Numbered from the stretch's first letter, positions 34,158 through 43,012 are shown. The stretch: DNA of 64,000 nt from G965233625 sp965233625 (GCA_965233625.1 OZ247499.1:3410001-3474000), one strand, 5' to 3'. Notes: generated by a model not told the origin, from the letters alone. Numbers and translations are program-made.

Positions 34158-34522
34158 GGTAGTCGCACCTAGGAGTGGAAGGAAGGAAATAGATTGGTTC
34201 GGTCGACAAATTGGCGGAGCATCCGGCGCCAGCCAGCCAGATCGCTTCCGCGTCAACACACGTACAAGCTCCCCAGCACTGCCCAGATACACTTATCGGC
34301 AAAACTGCCCATTCCCTTTACATTTCCCAATTTCGCGCATTTGCGTCACTGGTGCAAAATGCGTAATCGCGAGAGAGACGATAGAATCGCAAGTATCTTG
34401 TGTGGAAAACGGGGCAGCACCCTCCCGGCAGGTGTTAAGTTATCTCAAAGGGCGATCCGAAGAAGTCTAGCTATCACAAGTCGAAAACGCCGGTTTTACC
34501 ATTGCTTCCATAAGAGAACCCG
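34158..34522. other. intergenic region between divergent coiled-coil and XRE genes
   Basis: No gene is seen. It must carry two divergent promoters. The part next to the XRE gene (34340-34520) is more AT-rich; no clear operator or -10/-35 pair is picked out. Confidence 0.5.
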
Positions 34523-34792
34523 ATGGCGCGAACACCTAAAGAGCCGAACCTGGAAACGTACGGCGGTCGCATGGCTCACGCGATCCGCACCAACCGCAAA
34601 AAGAGGAAATTGACGGTTGCAGAATTCCATCAGGCGTTATCTGCGCGCGGCGTCAAAGTTGCAGTAAGCACACTTTACCATTACGAACTAGGCGCCGATG
34701 GTGGCGGCCGGGATCTGCCATTGAATTTGATTCCCGTACTTGCGGACATCTTCGGCATGAAGACTGCAACGGGTTGGATGCCGGACGAATAG
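34523..34792 (+). CDS. small XRE-family helix-turn-helix regulator
   Basis: The protein has 89 residues. The helix-turn-helix runs from about 16 to 75 (MAHAIRTNRKKRKLTVAEFHQAL, then VKVAVSTLYHYELGADGGG and LNLIPVLADIFGM). No ligand domain is attached, so it probably acts as a simple repressor or local regulator. It diverges from the coiled-coil gene and may bind the region between. The target is not known. Confidence 0.8.
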   Translation: MARTPKEPNLETYGGRMAHAIRTNRKKRKLTVAEFHQALSARGVKVAVSTLYHYELGADGGGRDLPLNLIPVLADIFGMKTATGWMPDE

Positions 34793-34834
34793 CGTCGATA
34801 TCTCGCCCGTTTGCTGAAGGCGCCGTTGCGGTCG

Positions 34835-35803
34835 CTACCGCTTTTCAAACGTGATCGCGCATTTGGGCAGCGTGCGGCGGAGTTGTGCCACGGCTTCTTC
34901 GCTGAGATCGCAGCCGCTGAGGTCTAACGAACGCAGATACGTTAGTGCGGCTAGCTGGCGGATGCCCTTGTCTGTGATGAGGCAGTTAGAAAGATCCAGC
35001 GTGCCGCCCAGCCCGGTCATGGCGCCAAGGTGCCGCAGGCCCGCATCGTCCACCGCGGTGCCGCTAAGGTGCAGCGAATCCAGTTCGGGCAACTCAACAA
35101 GCACCTTCAGCCCCTTGTTGGTCACTAGCGTGTTGTTCAGTGCCAGCATCTCTAACTGGCGGCAGCGGGCGATGGCTTGCAGTTCCGCGTCGCCCGTCTG
35201 CGTATCGTTAAGCCACAGACGTTTCAACTGCGGTAACGTGCCAACGGCCTCGGCGGTCTTCGGGCCGGTGCTGTTGCCAGATAGTTCCAGCTTCTCCAGG
35301 TTTTTCAGCGCAGCCAGGGCGGCGCCGCCTTCGTCCGTAAGACCGGCTTCTTTGAGAAACAGTTCGCGGAGGCTGCTGGCTTGTGCAATTTGACGGGCGC
35401 CATCGTCGCCGACAGAAACAAGGCTTAAATCCAAAGACCGCGCTGGTAGGCGTTGCAGTGGTTCTAACTGCGGGGCAGTGACTTTGCCGGTGAAGGTAAA
35501 AGCGACCGGGCTGGAGAAGAAGTCTTCGCCAAGCAGCGAGATCAACACGCCCGGCGCGTGTGTCGTCGAGCGTTCGTCAATCCGGGCGCCCGCGGCCAGT
35601 AGCTCGGCGGTTGCTTTCTGGCGGACGGCGGTGTTGTATTGCGCGCCGATAAACCACGCGATCACCGAGGTGATAATGGCGCCAAATAGCAGCTGGATGC
35701 GGAAACGGAAGCCGAAGCGTCTGGGCCGTCGTGGCGGAGCGGCTGCTTCTTCCCCGGAAGTCGCGTTGCTTTCCGCTGTGTCAGCCTCAGATGCTTCATT
35801 CAT
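34835..35803 (-). CDS. membrane-anchored leucine-rich repeat protein
   Basis: The protein has 322 residues. A Pro/Ala/Glu N-terminus and basic stretch (PPRRPRRFGFRFR) precede a membrane span (IQLLFGAIITSVIAWFIGA) near residues 34-52. The rest is leucine-rich repeats of 23-24 residues, for example LKNLEKLELSGNSTGPK, LPQLKRLWLNDTQTGD, CRQLEMLALNNTLVTNKG and LTYLRSLDLSGCDLSEEA. Repeats probably face the periplasm and bind protein partners. It lies 10 bases downstream of the PDZ/LRR gene and clearly forms an operon with it. Confidence 0.82.
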   Translation of the reverse strand: MNEASEADTAESNATSGEEAAAPPRRPRRFGFRFRIQLLFGAIITSVIAWFIGAQYNTAVRQKATAELLAAGARIDERSTTHAPGVLISLLGEDFFSSPVAFTFTGKVTAPQLEPLQRLPARSLDLSLVSVGDDGARQIAQASSLRELFLKEAGLTDEGGAALAALKNLEKLELSGNSTGPKTAEAVGTLPQLKRLWLNDTQTGDAELQAIARCRQLEMLALNNTLVTNKGLKVLVELPELDSLHLSGTAVDDAGLRHLGAMTGLGGTLDLSNCLITDKGIRQLAALTYLRSLDLSGCDLSEEAVAQLRRTLPKCAITFEKR

Positions 35804-35813
35804 ACGGCAGCCC

Positions 35814-36947
35814 CTACTCCCACGAACCTAATTTCAACGTCTTTTTCAGCACCTGACCATTGCGTAACAGCTCTATAGTGACGGGTTCGCCCGGTGCGTG
35901 TTCAGAAATAAGTTCGGTTAGTTTTTCAAAGCTGTCGACTTTCTTCCCGCCGTACATCGTCAGAATGTCGTCACGCACGATGCCGGCTTTATCCGCGGCG
36001 CTGCCAGGGTTAACGATGGTGATCTGGCATCCGTTGGCCACGGCCTGACAACCCACGCCTAAAAAGGCTCCGCGGCGATAATCGACATTCACCGTTGGCA
36101 GTGCGGCGGTCAGCTGATCGCGGCCCTGGTTGGAAATGCGTGTACCGTACAGCCGCATCGCGCTGAGCGATTTCAGCTTCTTCAGTTCGTCCACCGCTTT
36201 ATCGGAAACGGGCGTGTACCACACATTCAACTGGTCCAGCTTCTTCATGCTTTGAAAAGCATCCATCGCCTCGTCCGTAATCGCAGCGCGCTTAATGCTT
36301 ACTTCGCGCACGGAATCCAACCCGCCGATCGACCGCACGACGGCGTTGTTCACTTTCTTGCCGGTCAGCACCACCTGCTGCACGTTGGAAAGCCATTTCA
36401 CATGCTGCAGGTCTTCGTCCTTGCCGGTCCAGTTATCATCAAACTGCAACGAAGCCATCGTCGATTCCGGGGCGCCGATCACATTCTGCGAAACGTACGA
36501 GATGCGGGCGCCGCGTTCCTTGAGTGCTTTGACAGCGCGGGCTTCGCGGATGCTATCCAGTCCGTTTAAGGTTCCTTGAGCACGCGAAGCCAGCACGGTG
36601 CCGCGGCGTTTAGTCAGCTGAATCAGCACGTCGCGTGCATCGTCTGCGGTGGTTGCATTTTCACTCAGCGCCAGTTCACGCAGGATGTTCACGCCGCGCG
36701 AGATCACTTCCAGATTGCTGCCTGGCAACGCTTTGCCTAGCGGCTCAAGCACCACGCCGCCGGCGTCAGCAAGCAGGTCGGTGGCCCGCTGGCGCACGTT
36801 GTAGTGGTCTGAGTTCAGCTCGGCGATCCACTTCTCAATCTGGGCGGCGTCCACCACCGCAGGCTCTGGCGGTTCGTCGCTGTGGGCCGTTGCCACACCA
36901 AGGCAGAGCAGGCTGATACTTAGAACTGATGTTATGAACGCCTTCAT
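35814..36947 (-). CDS. exported protein with HEAT-like, leucine-rich-repeat and PDZ domains
   Basis: The protein has 377 residues from the ATG at 36947; the start gives a signal peptide (MKAFITSVLSISLLCLGVATAHS). An alpha-helical HEAT-like segment follows (IEKWIAELNSDHYNVRQRATDLLAD), then an LRR portion (LDSVREVSIKRAAITDEAM, MKKLDQLNVWYTPVSDK, LKSLSAMRLYGTRISNQ). A C-terminal PDZ domain lies at about 290-377 (FLGVGCQAVANGCQITIVNPGSAADKAG). PDZ and LRR parts both suggest a protein-binding scaffold outside the cytoplasm. It is the first gene of a two-gene operon with the membrane LRR protein. No protease domain is present. Confidence 0.8.
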   Translation of the reverse strand: MKAFITSVLSISLLCLGVATAHSDEPPEPAVVDAAQIEKWIAELNSDHYNVRQRATDLLADAGGVVLEPLGKALPGSNLEVISRGVNILRELALSENATTADDARDVLIQLTKRRGTVLASRAQGTLNGLDSIREARAVKALKERGARISYVSQNVIGAPESTMASLQFDDNWTGKDEDLQHVKWLSNVQQVVLTGKKVNNAVVRSIGGLDSVREVSIKRAAITDEAMDAFQSMKKLDQLNVWYTPVSDKAVDELKKLKSLSAMRLYGTRISNQGRDQLTAALPTVNVDYRRGAFLGVGCQAVANGCQITIVNPGSAADKAGIVRDDILTMYGGKKVDSFEKLTELISEHAPGEPVTIELLRNGQVLKKTLKLGSWE

Positions 36948-37343
36948 CGGCCTACATCCCCGGCACGTGACATAAATCATTACGATCAGAGTGTTCAGTG
37001 TAACACACTGCCGCACCCACGTAACATTCCATTTCAGCCGCCGATTGCATGCGGTGGTGCGGGCGATAGCGTGGATTGGCGTGCGGTGGCTGCACATTGA
37101 TCCGGCAAGGCAGGATATCCCACACGTTTTTGGGATGAATGCAAATGGCTTGCACGTTGCTTTACAGCCGTCGGGTGATTTTACATACTTATCCAACTTC
37201 TTACGTCAGACTTGGCTTGTTTCTGATGGTGATGGTCCTGCCTGAACCTTTTGCTGCTGCGCCGGTTTGCTGGCGGAGGAAGGTACGCGGACGGATGCCC
37301 CGCGTGCAAAGGCTTGTTGGCCTGGTTTCAGGGAGTAACACGG
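36948..37343. other. intergenic region between divergent genes
   Basis: No gene is supported. It separates the LRR/PDZ gene from the TIM-barrel gene and must hold both promoters. AGGGAG at 37330-37335 is the ribosome-binding site of the TIM-barrel gene. No repeat was seen. Confidence 0.5.
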
Positions 37344-38162
37344 ATGCATAGCAATAAAATTTCCGTCAGCGAAGTCACCACGTTCCGCTGGTCGTTTGAA
37401 GAAGATGTGGCCCGCTACGCCGAAGCTGGCATTGCTGCGATCGGCGTCTGGCGACAGAAGCTTTCTGACTTTGGCGAAGAGAAAGCCATTGATCTGCTGG
37501 AAGAAAGCGGTCTGAAAGTAAGCAGCCTGCAGTGGGCCGGCGGCTTTACCGGCAGCGAAGGCCGCTCGTACAAAGACAGCCTGATCGACGCGCAGGAGGC
37601 CATTACGCTGGCGGCCAATCTAGGTTCGCCCAGCCTGCTGGTTTACACCGGCGCCCGCGCGGGCCACACGCACAATCACGCCCGGCGGTTGATGAAATCC
37701 GCGCTCAAAGAACTGGCGCCCCAGGCCGTTGAGGCCGGCGTGCAACTGGTCGTCGAGCCGATGCACGAAGGCTGCGCGGGCGGCTTCACCTTTCTGACGG
37801 ATCTGGAAGACGCCACCAAGGTGCTTGCCGATGTCGGCTGCGATAACATCCGCCTGGTGCTGGATACGTATCACATGGGCTTCACACCAGGACTGACCGG
37901 TCAGCTTGCCACACTGGCGCCAAAGATCGGCCTGGTGCAGATCGGCGACGGCCGCCACCCGCCACAAGGTGAACAGAACCGCTGCCTACCAGGCGAAGGC
38001 GAACTGCCGCTGGCCGACATCATCGGCGGCCTCCTCGAAGGCGGTTACAACGGCTACTTCGAAATCGAACTGCTAGGTGAAGAACTCGAAACCCTCGACT
38101 ACCAGCAGATGCTCACCACCTCCACAAAAACCGTCAGCGACATGATCGCCCAGCGGGCGTAG
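37344..38162 (+). CDS. sugar phosphate isomerase/epimerase (xylose isomerase-like TIM barrel)
   Basis: The protein has 272 residues from ATG 37344, eight bases after AGGGAG. TIM-barrel features of the AP-endonuclease-2 family: SFEEDVARYAEAGIAAIGVWR at the start, LVVEPMHEG (metal-ligand Glu and His), IRLVLDTYHMGFT (Asp and His) and LVQIGDGRHPP, then GYNGYFEIELLGEELE. The metal ligands Glu, Asp, His, Asp and the last Glu are present. Many planctomycete members are annotated as sugar isomerases; the exact sugar is unknown. No partner gene adjoins. Confidence 0.85.
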   Translation: MHSNKISVSEVTTFRWSFEEDVARYAEAGIAAIGVWRQKLSDFGEEKAIDLLEESGLKVSSLQWAGGFTGSEGRSYKDSLIDAQEAITLAANLGSPSLLVYTGARAGHTHNHARRLMKSALKELAPQAVEAGVQLVVEPMHEGCAGGFTFLTDLEDATKVLADVGCDNIRLVLDTYHMGFTPGLTGQLATLAPKIGLVQIGDGRHPPQGEQNRCLPGEGELPLADIIGGLLEGGYNGYFEIELLGEELETLDYQQMLTTSTKTVSDMIAQRA

Positions 38163-38213
38163 CTTGATGCAGTGGTTGACCACGCTAATTGTCGCGCCGA
38201 ATTACCTTTCAAC

Positions 38214-38237
38214 CGTAGGGCAGGCGCCTGCCTGCCG
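38214..38237. repeat. single arm of the 24-bp palindromic repeat
   Basis: This 24-base stretch is identical to the left arm of the element at 40689-40712, with core GGCAGGCGCCTGCC, which is itself a perfect palindrome. No matching second arm is seen close by, so it is a solo or decayed copy. It lies between the TIM-barrel gene and the VWA gene. Confidence 0.8.
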
Positions 38238-38362
38238 CATGACAGGTAGCGTTGGTAAAGCCGTTAGTCGCTGCTCTCCATCCGTCGTTTGACCCACCGG
38301 CCAGCATCCCCCACAATGAACTGGCAGTTTGAGCCACGATTGTTGCAGATGACTGAAGTAGC

Positions 38363-39556
38363 ATGGCGCCGCAGACTTCTCCCCTGGTTCTGGAACAACC
38401 CGCCACGTCGTTGTGGTCCGGGGTTTTGCAGTGGTTGCATGGCATAGCGATGCGGCTGGCGCCTGCGGGCCGGCACGTAAGTGCGCAGCAGTTGCGGCTC
38501 TTCTTTGCACGGCGACCGCGAAGAGCGGCGCCGGTGGATTTGCGGCGGGTGCGGGTGGTGGAATACGCGCATGTTCCCGCGATGGCGCCGGCGGGCCGTT
38601 TGATGCGGAACATGCTGGCGATGTGGATTGTCAGCTTCATTGCCCACGTAGCGTTGCTGGTCGCGTTGACGATCAACCTGCTGCCGCAACCCCACACCGC
38701 GGAAGTGGTGGAGTGGACCGTCCGCCCGGCGATCTCCGAAGCCGTAGATTTTGAAGCATCGCAGCCATTGCCTACGCTGACGATGGCCAATCGGTCGGCG
38801 CCTATTCAGGTGCAGCATACGATCGGCATACCGGGCATGGCGGCGCCTATCATGTCGACCGCCATGGATCTTCGTCCCGATGCCGAACGCTTTGCCGGAG
38901 CGGTGAACGATGTGAAATCGCTGCTGGCCGATGGCCAGGGTTCCGCCCCGGTCGATGCCCCCGGCGATGGTGAAGGCGCCACGCAAGAAGAATCTGGCAA
39001 CGAAAGCGAAGACGAAGGTGAATCAGCCGGTGCGCAATTCTTTGGCGTGCAGGCGCAAGGCAACCGCTTCGTGTTTGTGGTCGATTGCTCACTGAGCATG
39101 GTGGGGGATAAGTGGGCGACCGCGTGCCGGGAGCTTTCGGATTCCATTGATCGCCTGTCGCCGCAGCAGCACTTTTACGTGGTGTTCTTCGATGGCAAAT
39201 CGCATCGCATGTTTAACGACCGCCGGTTTGAAAAAGGGATGCTCCCGGCGACCGAGGCGAATATCAGCCGGCTGCGCAACTGGCTGACGACGGTGCGACT
39301 GGGCTACAACACATCGCCGTGTCTGTCGGTTATGTTCGCGCTGACGCTGCAGCCGGACGCGATCTTTCTGCTCTCCGACGGCGAATTCAGCGACCCGACC
39401 GCCGCCAAGCTCCGCAAGAACAACCGCGTGAGCGACAAGGGTGAAAGCAAGCCGCGCGTGGCAGTGCATACCATTGGCTTCCGTAGCCTGGACGGCAAAA
39501 AGATGCTGACGCGCATTGCCAACGAAAACGGCGGCACGTACCGCTACGTGCCTTGA
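38363..39556 (+). CDS. von Willebrand factor A domain membrane protein
   Basis: The protein has 397 residues. The N-terminal 90 are basic; a membrane segment (MLAMWIVSFIAHVALLVALTINLL) lies near 94-117. A Pro/Ala/Glu/Ser linker leads to the VWA domain at about 230-397. Its MIDAS motif is DCSLSM (near residue 241), with the third ligand in LLSDGEFSDP. The layout (short TM then VWA) is common in planctomycetes and the domain likely binds Mg2+ and protein partners in the periplasm. It converges with flhB, 25 bases apart. Confidence 0.85.
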   Translation: MAPQTSPLVLEQPATSLWSGVLQWLHGIAMRLAPAGRHVSAQQLRLFFARRPRRAAPVDLRRVRVVEYAHVPAMAPAGRLMRNMLAMWIVSFIAHVALLVALTINLLPQPHTAEVVEWTVRPAISEAVDFEASQPLPTLTMANRSAPIQVQHTIGIPGMAAPIMSTAMDLRPDAERFAGAVNDVKSLLADGQGSAPVDAPGDGEGATQEESGNESEDEGESAGAQFFGVQAQGNRFVFVVDCSLSMVGDKWATACRELSDSIDRLSPQQHFYVVFFDGKSHRMFNDRRFEKGMLPATEANISRLRNWLTTVRLGYNTSPCLSVMFALTLQPDAIFLLSDGEFSDPTAAKLRKNNRVSDKGESKPRVAVHTIGFRSLDGKKMLTRIANENGGTYRYVP

Positions 39557-39581
39557 TCGCTGATTAACCGCTGCCAATGAT

Positions 39582-40661
39582 CTATCGCTGCTGGCCGCCG
39601 GGCGTTTTGCCGGTTAGAGCGTAGACGTAGTGCAGCACTTCAATAACGGGGCCGAAGAAACGGTCCGGGATGTACTCGCCGACTTCCACTTCTTTAAACA
39701 GCGCGCGGGCCAGTTCTTTGCGTTCGACAACGGGAATGCCATGCTCCAGCGCGATGCGGCGGATGCGCTGCGCAACGGCGTCGCCGCCTTTGGCAACGAC
39801 CTGCGGCACGGGCGTTTCGACTTCGTCGTATTTGATGGCGATGGCAAGTTCAGTCGGGTTGGCAATGACGGCTGTCGCGCCCGGCACCGTGTGTTCCAGC
39901 CGCTGCATGGCAAGTTGCCGCTGCACCGCGCGGCGGCGGGCGATTATCTGCGGATCGCCTTGCGTGGATTTCATTTCTTCACGGAGTTCTTCCGTGGTCA
40001 TCTTCAGATCCTGCTCGTGCTTCCACCACTGATACATGTAGTCGATGATCGCCAGCACCAGCAGGGCGCCGGCAATTTTCATGCACGTCCAGAAGGTGAT
40101 ATTCACCAGAAAGACTGCCATCTGCATCGGCGCCAATCCGATAGACGCCACCACGCTGCCCCATTCACTCCAGAGGCTCCAGATCGCAACCGCCGCCGCC
40201 ACCAGCAGTTTGAAGATGCCTTGCACAAACCGCATCAGGTTCTGCATGGAGAACAACCGCTTCAAACCACTCCAGGGGCTGATCCGCGAGACATCAAAGC
40301 CAAGCTTGTTGGGCAGAAACAAAATGCCGATCTGCCCGAGTTGAACGCCGGCAGAGCTAAGCATCATTAGCATCATCAACGGCAGCAACACCCAGGCTAG
40401 GCCCGACAGCGTATCGACCCAAAGCACGGTCACGCTGGCTTTGTCAGCCTGCAACCAGGCGTCGCCTCCAAGTTGCCGCTGCGCCGTCTGACCGAGGAAT
40501 TCAAAGATACCGCGGCCCAACCACCACAGTCCGCCCAGGCCCGCCATCAACAACGCGGCGGATGTCAGATCCTGACTCCGCGCAACCTGCCCCTGCTCGC
40601 GCGCTTTCTCGCGGCGATGCGGTGTTGCGTCATGCGTTTTCTCGCCATTCTGTTCTGGCAT
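39582..40661 (-). CDS. flhB: flagellar export switch protein FlhB, with NPTE instead of NPTH
   Basis: The protein has 359 residues. FlhB sets the substrate switch of the flagellar type III export gate. The N-terminus (KTHDATPHRREKAREQGQVARSQDLTSAALL) and four membrane spans are normal. The cytoplasmic tail has VIANPTELAIAIKYDEVETPVPQVVAKG. The cleavage site is Asn268-Pro269-Thr270, but residue 271 is Glu where nearly all FlhB have His. The codon is GAA and is clear in the sequence. VERKELARALFKEVEVGEYIP is conserved. It is the last gene of the fliL-fliN-fliO-fliP-fliQ-fliR-flhB operon. Loss of His may slow autocleavage. Confidence 0.95.
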   Translation of the reverse strand: MPEQNGEKTHDATPHRREKAREQGQVARSQDLTSAALLMAGLGGLWWLGRGIFEFLGQTAQRQLGGDAWLQADKASVTVLWVDTLSGLAWVLLPLMMLMMLSSAGVQLGQIGILFLPNKLGFDVSRISPWSGLKRLFSMQNLMRFVQGIFKLLVAAAVAIWSLWSEWGSVVASIGLAPMQMAVFLVNITFWTCMKIAGALLVLAIIDYMYQWWKHEQDLKMTTEELREEMKSTQGDPQIIARRRAVQRQLAMQRLEHTVPGATAVIANPTELAIAIKYDEVETPVPQVVAKGGDAVAQRIRRIALEHGIPVVERKELARALFKEVEVGEYIPDRFFGPVIEVLHYVYALTGKTPGGQQR

Positions 40662-40688
40662 CGATCAACAGGCGGGAGGATAGAAAGA

Positions 40689-40808
40689 CGTAGGGCAGGC
40701 GCCTGCCTGCCGGTGGTGAGGGCGGATTCTGTTACGAGGTCAGGCAGCTGTGACTTACTGGTTCTTCCGGCGTTATCCGCCATGCGGCAGGCAGGCGCCT
40801 GCCCTACG
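40689..40808. repeat. two-armed palindromic element inserted between fliR and flhB
   Basis: Two 24-base arms (40689-40712 and 40785-40808) are exact reverse complements, with a 72-base centre. Each arm contains the palindrome GGCAGGCGCCTGCC. The left arm equals 38214-38237, and 13802-13876 is a diverged member. The element lies in the 165-base gap between fliR and flhB, so transcription of flhB must pass it. It is built like a miniature inverted-repeat element; no target-site duplication was noticed. Confidence 0.85.
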
Positions 40809-40826
40809 GTGTTGTGGTGCTTCAAC

Positions 40827-41615
40827 CTAACTGGACATCAGCGATTCATAAAACTTATCGAGCAGTCCGCCGGCTTCGTGCTGAAAGATCCAGACGATCG
40901 CGCCCAGCGAAATCCAGATGGTGAGCATCATGACCATCGAGTTCAGACTGAAGCCAAGCGACATCACGTTCAACTGCTGCATCGTCCGGCTGAGCAGTCC
41001 CAGCACCAGAATGGAAAGCAGCAGCGAAATCATCACCGGCGCCGCCGCCTGGATGCCCAGCACAAAGCTACTGGCGATGCACGCCGTGAGGGTATCGAGC
41101 ATACTGCGGTTGAAGGCGGCTTCGCCCGGCGGCATCCAGGCGAAGGTATCGAGAATGGCGCGGATGACCTGCCGGTGACCACCGGTGATAAAAAACACGG
41201 CGACCGTGACCAGATCGAACAGGCGGCCGAAGAGCGGCGTCTGACTATCAAAGTTAGGATCGATCACGCTGGCGAGTTGCATACCCGACATCTGCCCCAC
41301 AATCTGACCGGCAAGCTGCAGGCCCGTGAACAGCACCATGACGCTGACGCCCAGGCTGAGGCCGACGATGCCTTCGCCCGCCATCATCATCACCAGATCA
41401 ATCAGATGACGGGGCTGCGGAATGGCGCCGATATCCTGCATCGGCGTCAACAGCAACGCGGCGCCAACCGCCAGCACGATGCGCACCTGACGCGGCGTTT
41501 CCCGCGCGGACATAAACGGCATCGAAACCATCAGGGCGCCGATGCGGGAAAGAACCAGCACAAACGCTAGGATGAATCCCTGAGATAGATTCGCGTATGT
41601 GTAGAGAAGGTCCAT
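40827..41615 (-). CDS. fliR: flagellar biosynthetic protein FliR
   Basis: The protein has 262 residues. It is a component of the export gate (FliPQR) in the inner membrane. Typical features are the N-terminal LVLSRIGALMVSMPFMSARETPRQVRI, GLSLGVSVMVLFTGLQLAGQIVGQMSGM, and the C-terminal PVMISLLLSILVLGLLSRTMQQLNVMSLGFSLNSMV. Six hydrophobic spans are seen. The start MDLLYTYANLS is short, as usual. It follows fliQ by 47 bases. Confidence 0.95.
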   Translation of the reverse strand: MDLLYTYANLSQGFILAFVLVLSRIGALMVSMPFMSARETPRQVRIVLAVGAALLLTPMQDIGAIPQPRHLIDLVMMMAGEGIVGLSLGVSVMVLFTGLQLAGQIVGQMSGMQLASVIDPNFDSQTPLFGRLFDLVTVAVFFITGGHRQVIRAILDTFAWMPPGEAAFNRSMLDTLTACIASSFVLGIQAAAPVMISLLLSILVLGLLSRTMQQLNVMSLGFSLNSMVMMLTIWISLGAIVWIFQHEAGGLLDKFYESLMSS

Positions 41616-41662
41616 AAAATATACTTAGATTTGCACGCTTAAAATCTGCGCATAGATTTCAG

Positions 41663-41938
41663 CTATCCGCCCATCACCGTTTTGGGTATTTCAGAGATAA
41701 GTGTGTGCGAATAATCCATCATCGTCTGAATAAGCCAGGGTAGGCAGATGCTAATGGCCAGCAGCATGCAGACAATCTTGGGCACAAAGCTGACCGTCTG
41801 ATCATTCACCTGGGTCAACGCTTGCAGGATACCTATCAATAGCCCCGTGATCAGACCAACGGCCAGCACGGGCATGCCCACCAGCATGGCGGTTGCAATC
41901 GCGTGGCGCCCGATATCGATGGCGTCTTCAGCACCCAT
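41663..41938 (-). CDS. fliQ: flagellar biosynthetic protein FliQ
   Basis: The protein has 91 residues with two membrane spans (TAMLVGMPVLAVGLITGLLIGILQ and VSFVPKIVCMLLAISICLPWLIQTM). The motif ILQALTQVNDQTVSFVPK is conserved in all FliQ/SctS. It assembles with FliP and FliR in the export gate. It follows fliP by 138 bases; that gap holds a REP-like CCCGAAGCGCGAG motif near 41991. Confidence 0.95.
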   Translation of the reverse strand: MGAEDAIDIGRHAIATAMLVGMPVLAVGLITGLLIGILQALTQVNDQTVSFVPKIVCMLLAISICLPWLIQTMMDYSHTLISEIPKTVMGG

Positions 41939-42076
41939 GTTTATTCTCCGTAATTTGATCCGAAACGCGAGTTTCGTTGTTCCTGACTAACCCGAAGCGC
42001 GAGCGAGGGGCGTTTGATTTTGATGCTCACACAAGCGTGCTTGGCCCTTTGGACTCATAAAGTCGATGCAGCCCGG

Positions 42077-43012
42077 TCACGAATACGGAACAAAACTTTC
42101 TAACAGCATGCCGACAATTAAGTGCCAGCCATCCACCAGCACGAATAGCATGATTTTGAACGGCAGTGAGATCATCGCCGGTGGCAGCATCATCATATTC
42201 ATCGAGATCGTAACGCTGGATATCACAACATCGAGAATGAGAAACGGTAGATAAACCTGAAAACCTATAAGAAAAGCGGTTTTCAATTCACTTAGCATGT
42301 ACGCCGGCAGCAGCACCTGTAGAGGAACTTCACTGTAGCTGCGAGGAACGGCCGTACCCTTGGGCATGTAGCGGAAGAACATCCACACATCGTCACGGTT
42401 GCCGGCAGCTTCTATCTGCTTGGCCATGAATAGTTTGATCGGGGCGGCGGCCCGCTGACCGGCTTCTTCAAAGTCAATCTCGTTGCTGGTGTAGGGATCG
42501 ATGGCGTTGTTATAAACGTCCGTCCACACGGGCGTCATGATAAGCAGCGTCATAAACAATGCTAAAGCCGTAATGACCTGCGATGGCGGCAGTTGCTGCA
42601 GGCCGAGCGCCTGGCGGAGCATTCCCAGTACGACGACGATGCGGACAAAGCTGGTGGTCATCAGCAGAATTGCGGGCGCCATGCTTAGCACTGTCAGCAG
42701 CAGCATGATCTGCAGGGCGGATGTGAGCTTCTCAGGCTTCTTCCACTCGTCAGGAGATTCAAGCAGCCCGCCCAGCGGCGCCCCGCCGTTGTCCTTTACC
42801 CACTTCGGTGCTTCGGGCGGAGCGGGTGGTGTGTATTCCTCCGTCAGGCCTGGGCTGGTGGTCAGCGGCGCAGAGGTTGGCGCCTGGCCAAAGGCTGGAG
42901 TTAATGTCAGCAGGACGATCGCGAAGCCGAGGCCCCAGCGTCGCAGAGGCGAAGCGGATCGCGAGCCCTTTTGGAGGGAATCGCGCCGGGTGCGTTGCCG
43001 AGACGTTTTCAT
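42077..43012 (-). CDS. fliP: flagellar biosynthetic protein FliP
   Basis: The protein has 311 residues. A signal peptide (after a basic 24-residue start) and a Pro-rich linker precede the conserved core from about residue 95. Hallmarks are ALQIMLLLTVLSMAPAILLMTTSFVRIVVVLGMLRQALG, QLPPSQVITALALFMTLLIMTPVWTDVYNNAI, VPLQVLLPAYMLSELKTAFLIGFQVYLPFLILDVV and MNMMMLPPAMISLPFKIMLFVLVDGW. It forms the export-gate core with FliQ and FliR. It follows fliO by 15 bases. Confidence 0.96.
   Translation of the reverse strand: MKTSRQRTRRDSLQKGSRSASPLRRWGLGFAIVLLTLTPAFGQAPTSAPLTTSPGLTEEYTPPAPPEAPKWVKDNGGAPLGGLLESPDEWKKPEKLTSALQIMLLLTVLSMAPAILLMTTSFVRIVVVLGMLRQALGLQQLPPSQVITALALFMTLLIMTPVWTDVYNNAIDPYTSNEIDFEEAGQRAAAPIKLFMAKQIEAAGNRDDVWMFFRYMPKGTAVPRSYSEVPLQVLLPAYMLSELKTAFLIGFQVYLPFLILDVVISSVTISMNMMMLPPAMISLPFKIMLFVLVDGWHLIVGMLLESFVPYS

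Noticed and set aside
40473..41570. 365-residue open frame on the plus strand over flhB and fliR
   Set aside because: It is antisense to well-supported flagellar genes, is rich in His/Gln/Arg with no domain, and arises from codon bias of the other strand.
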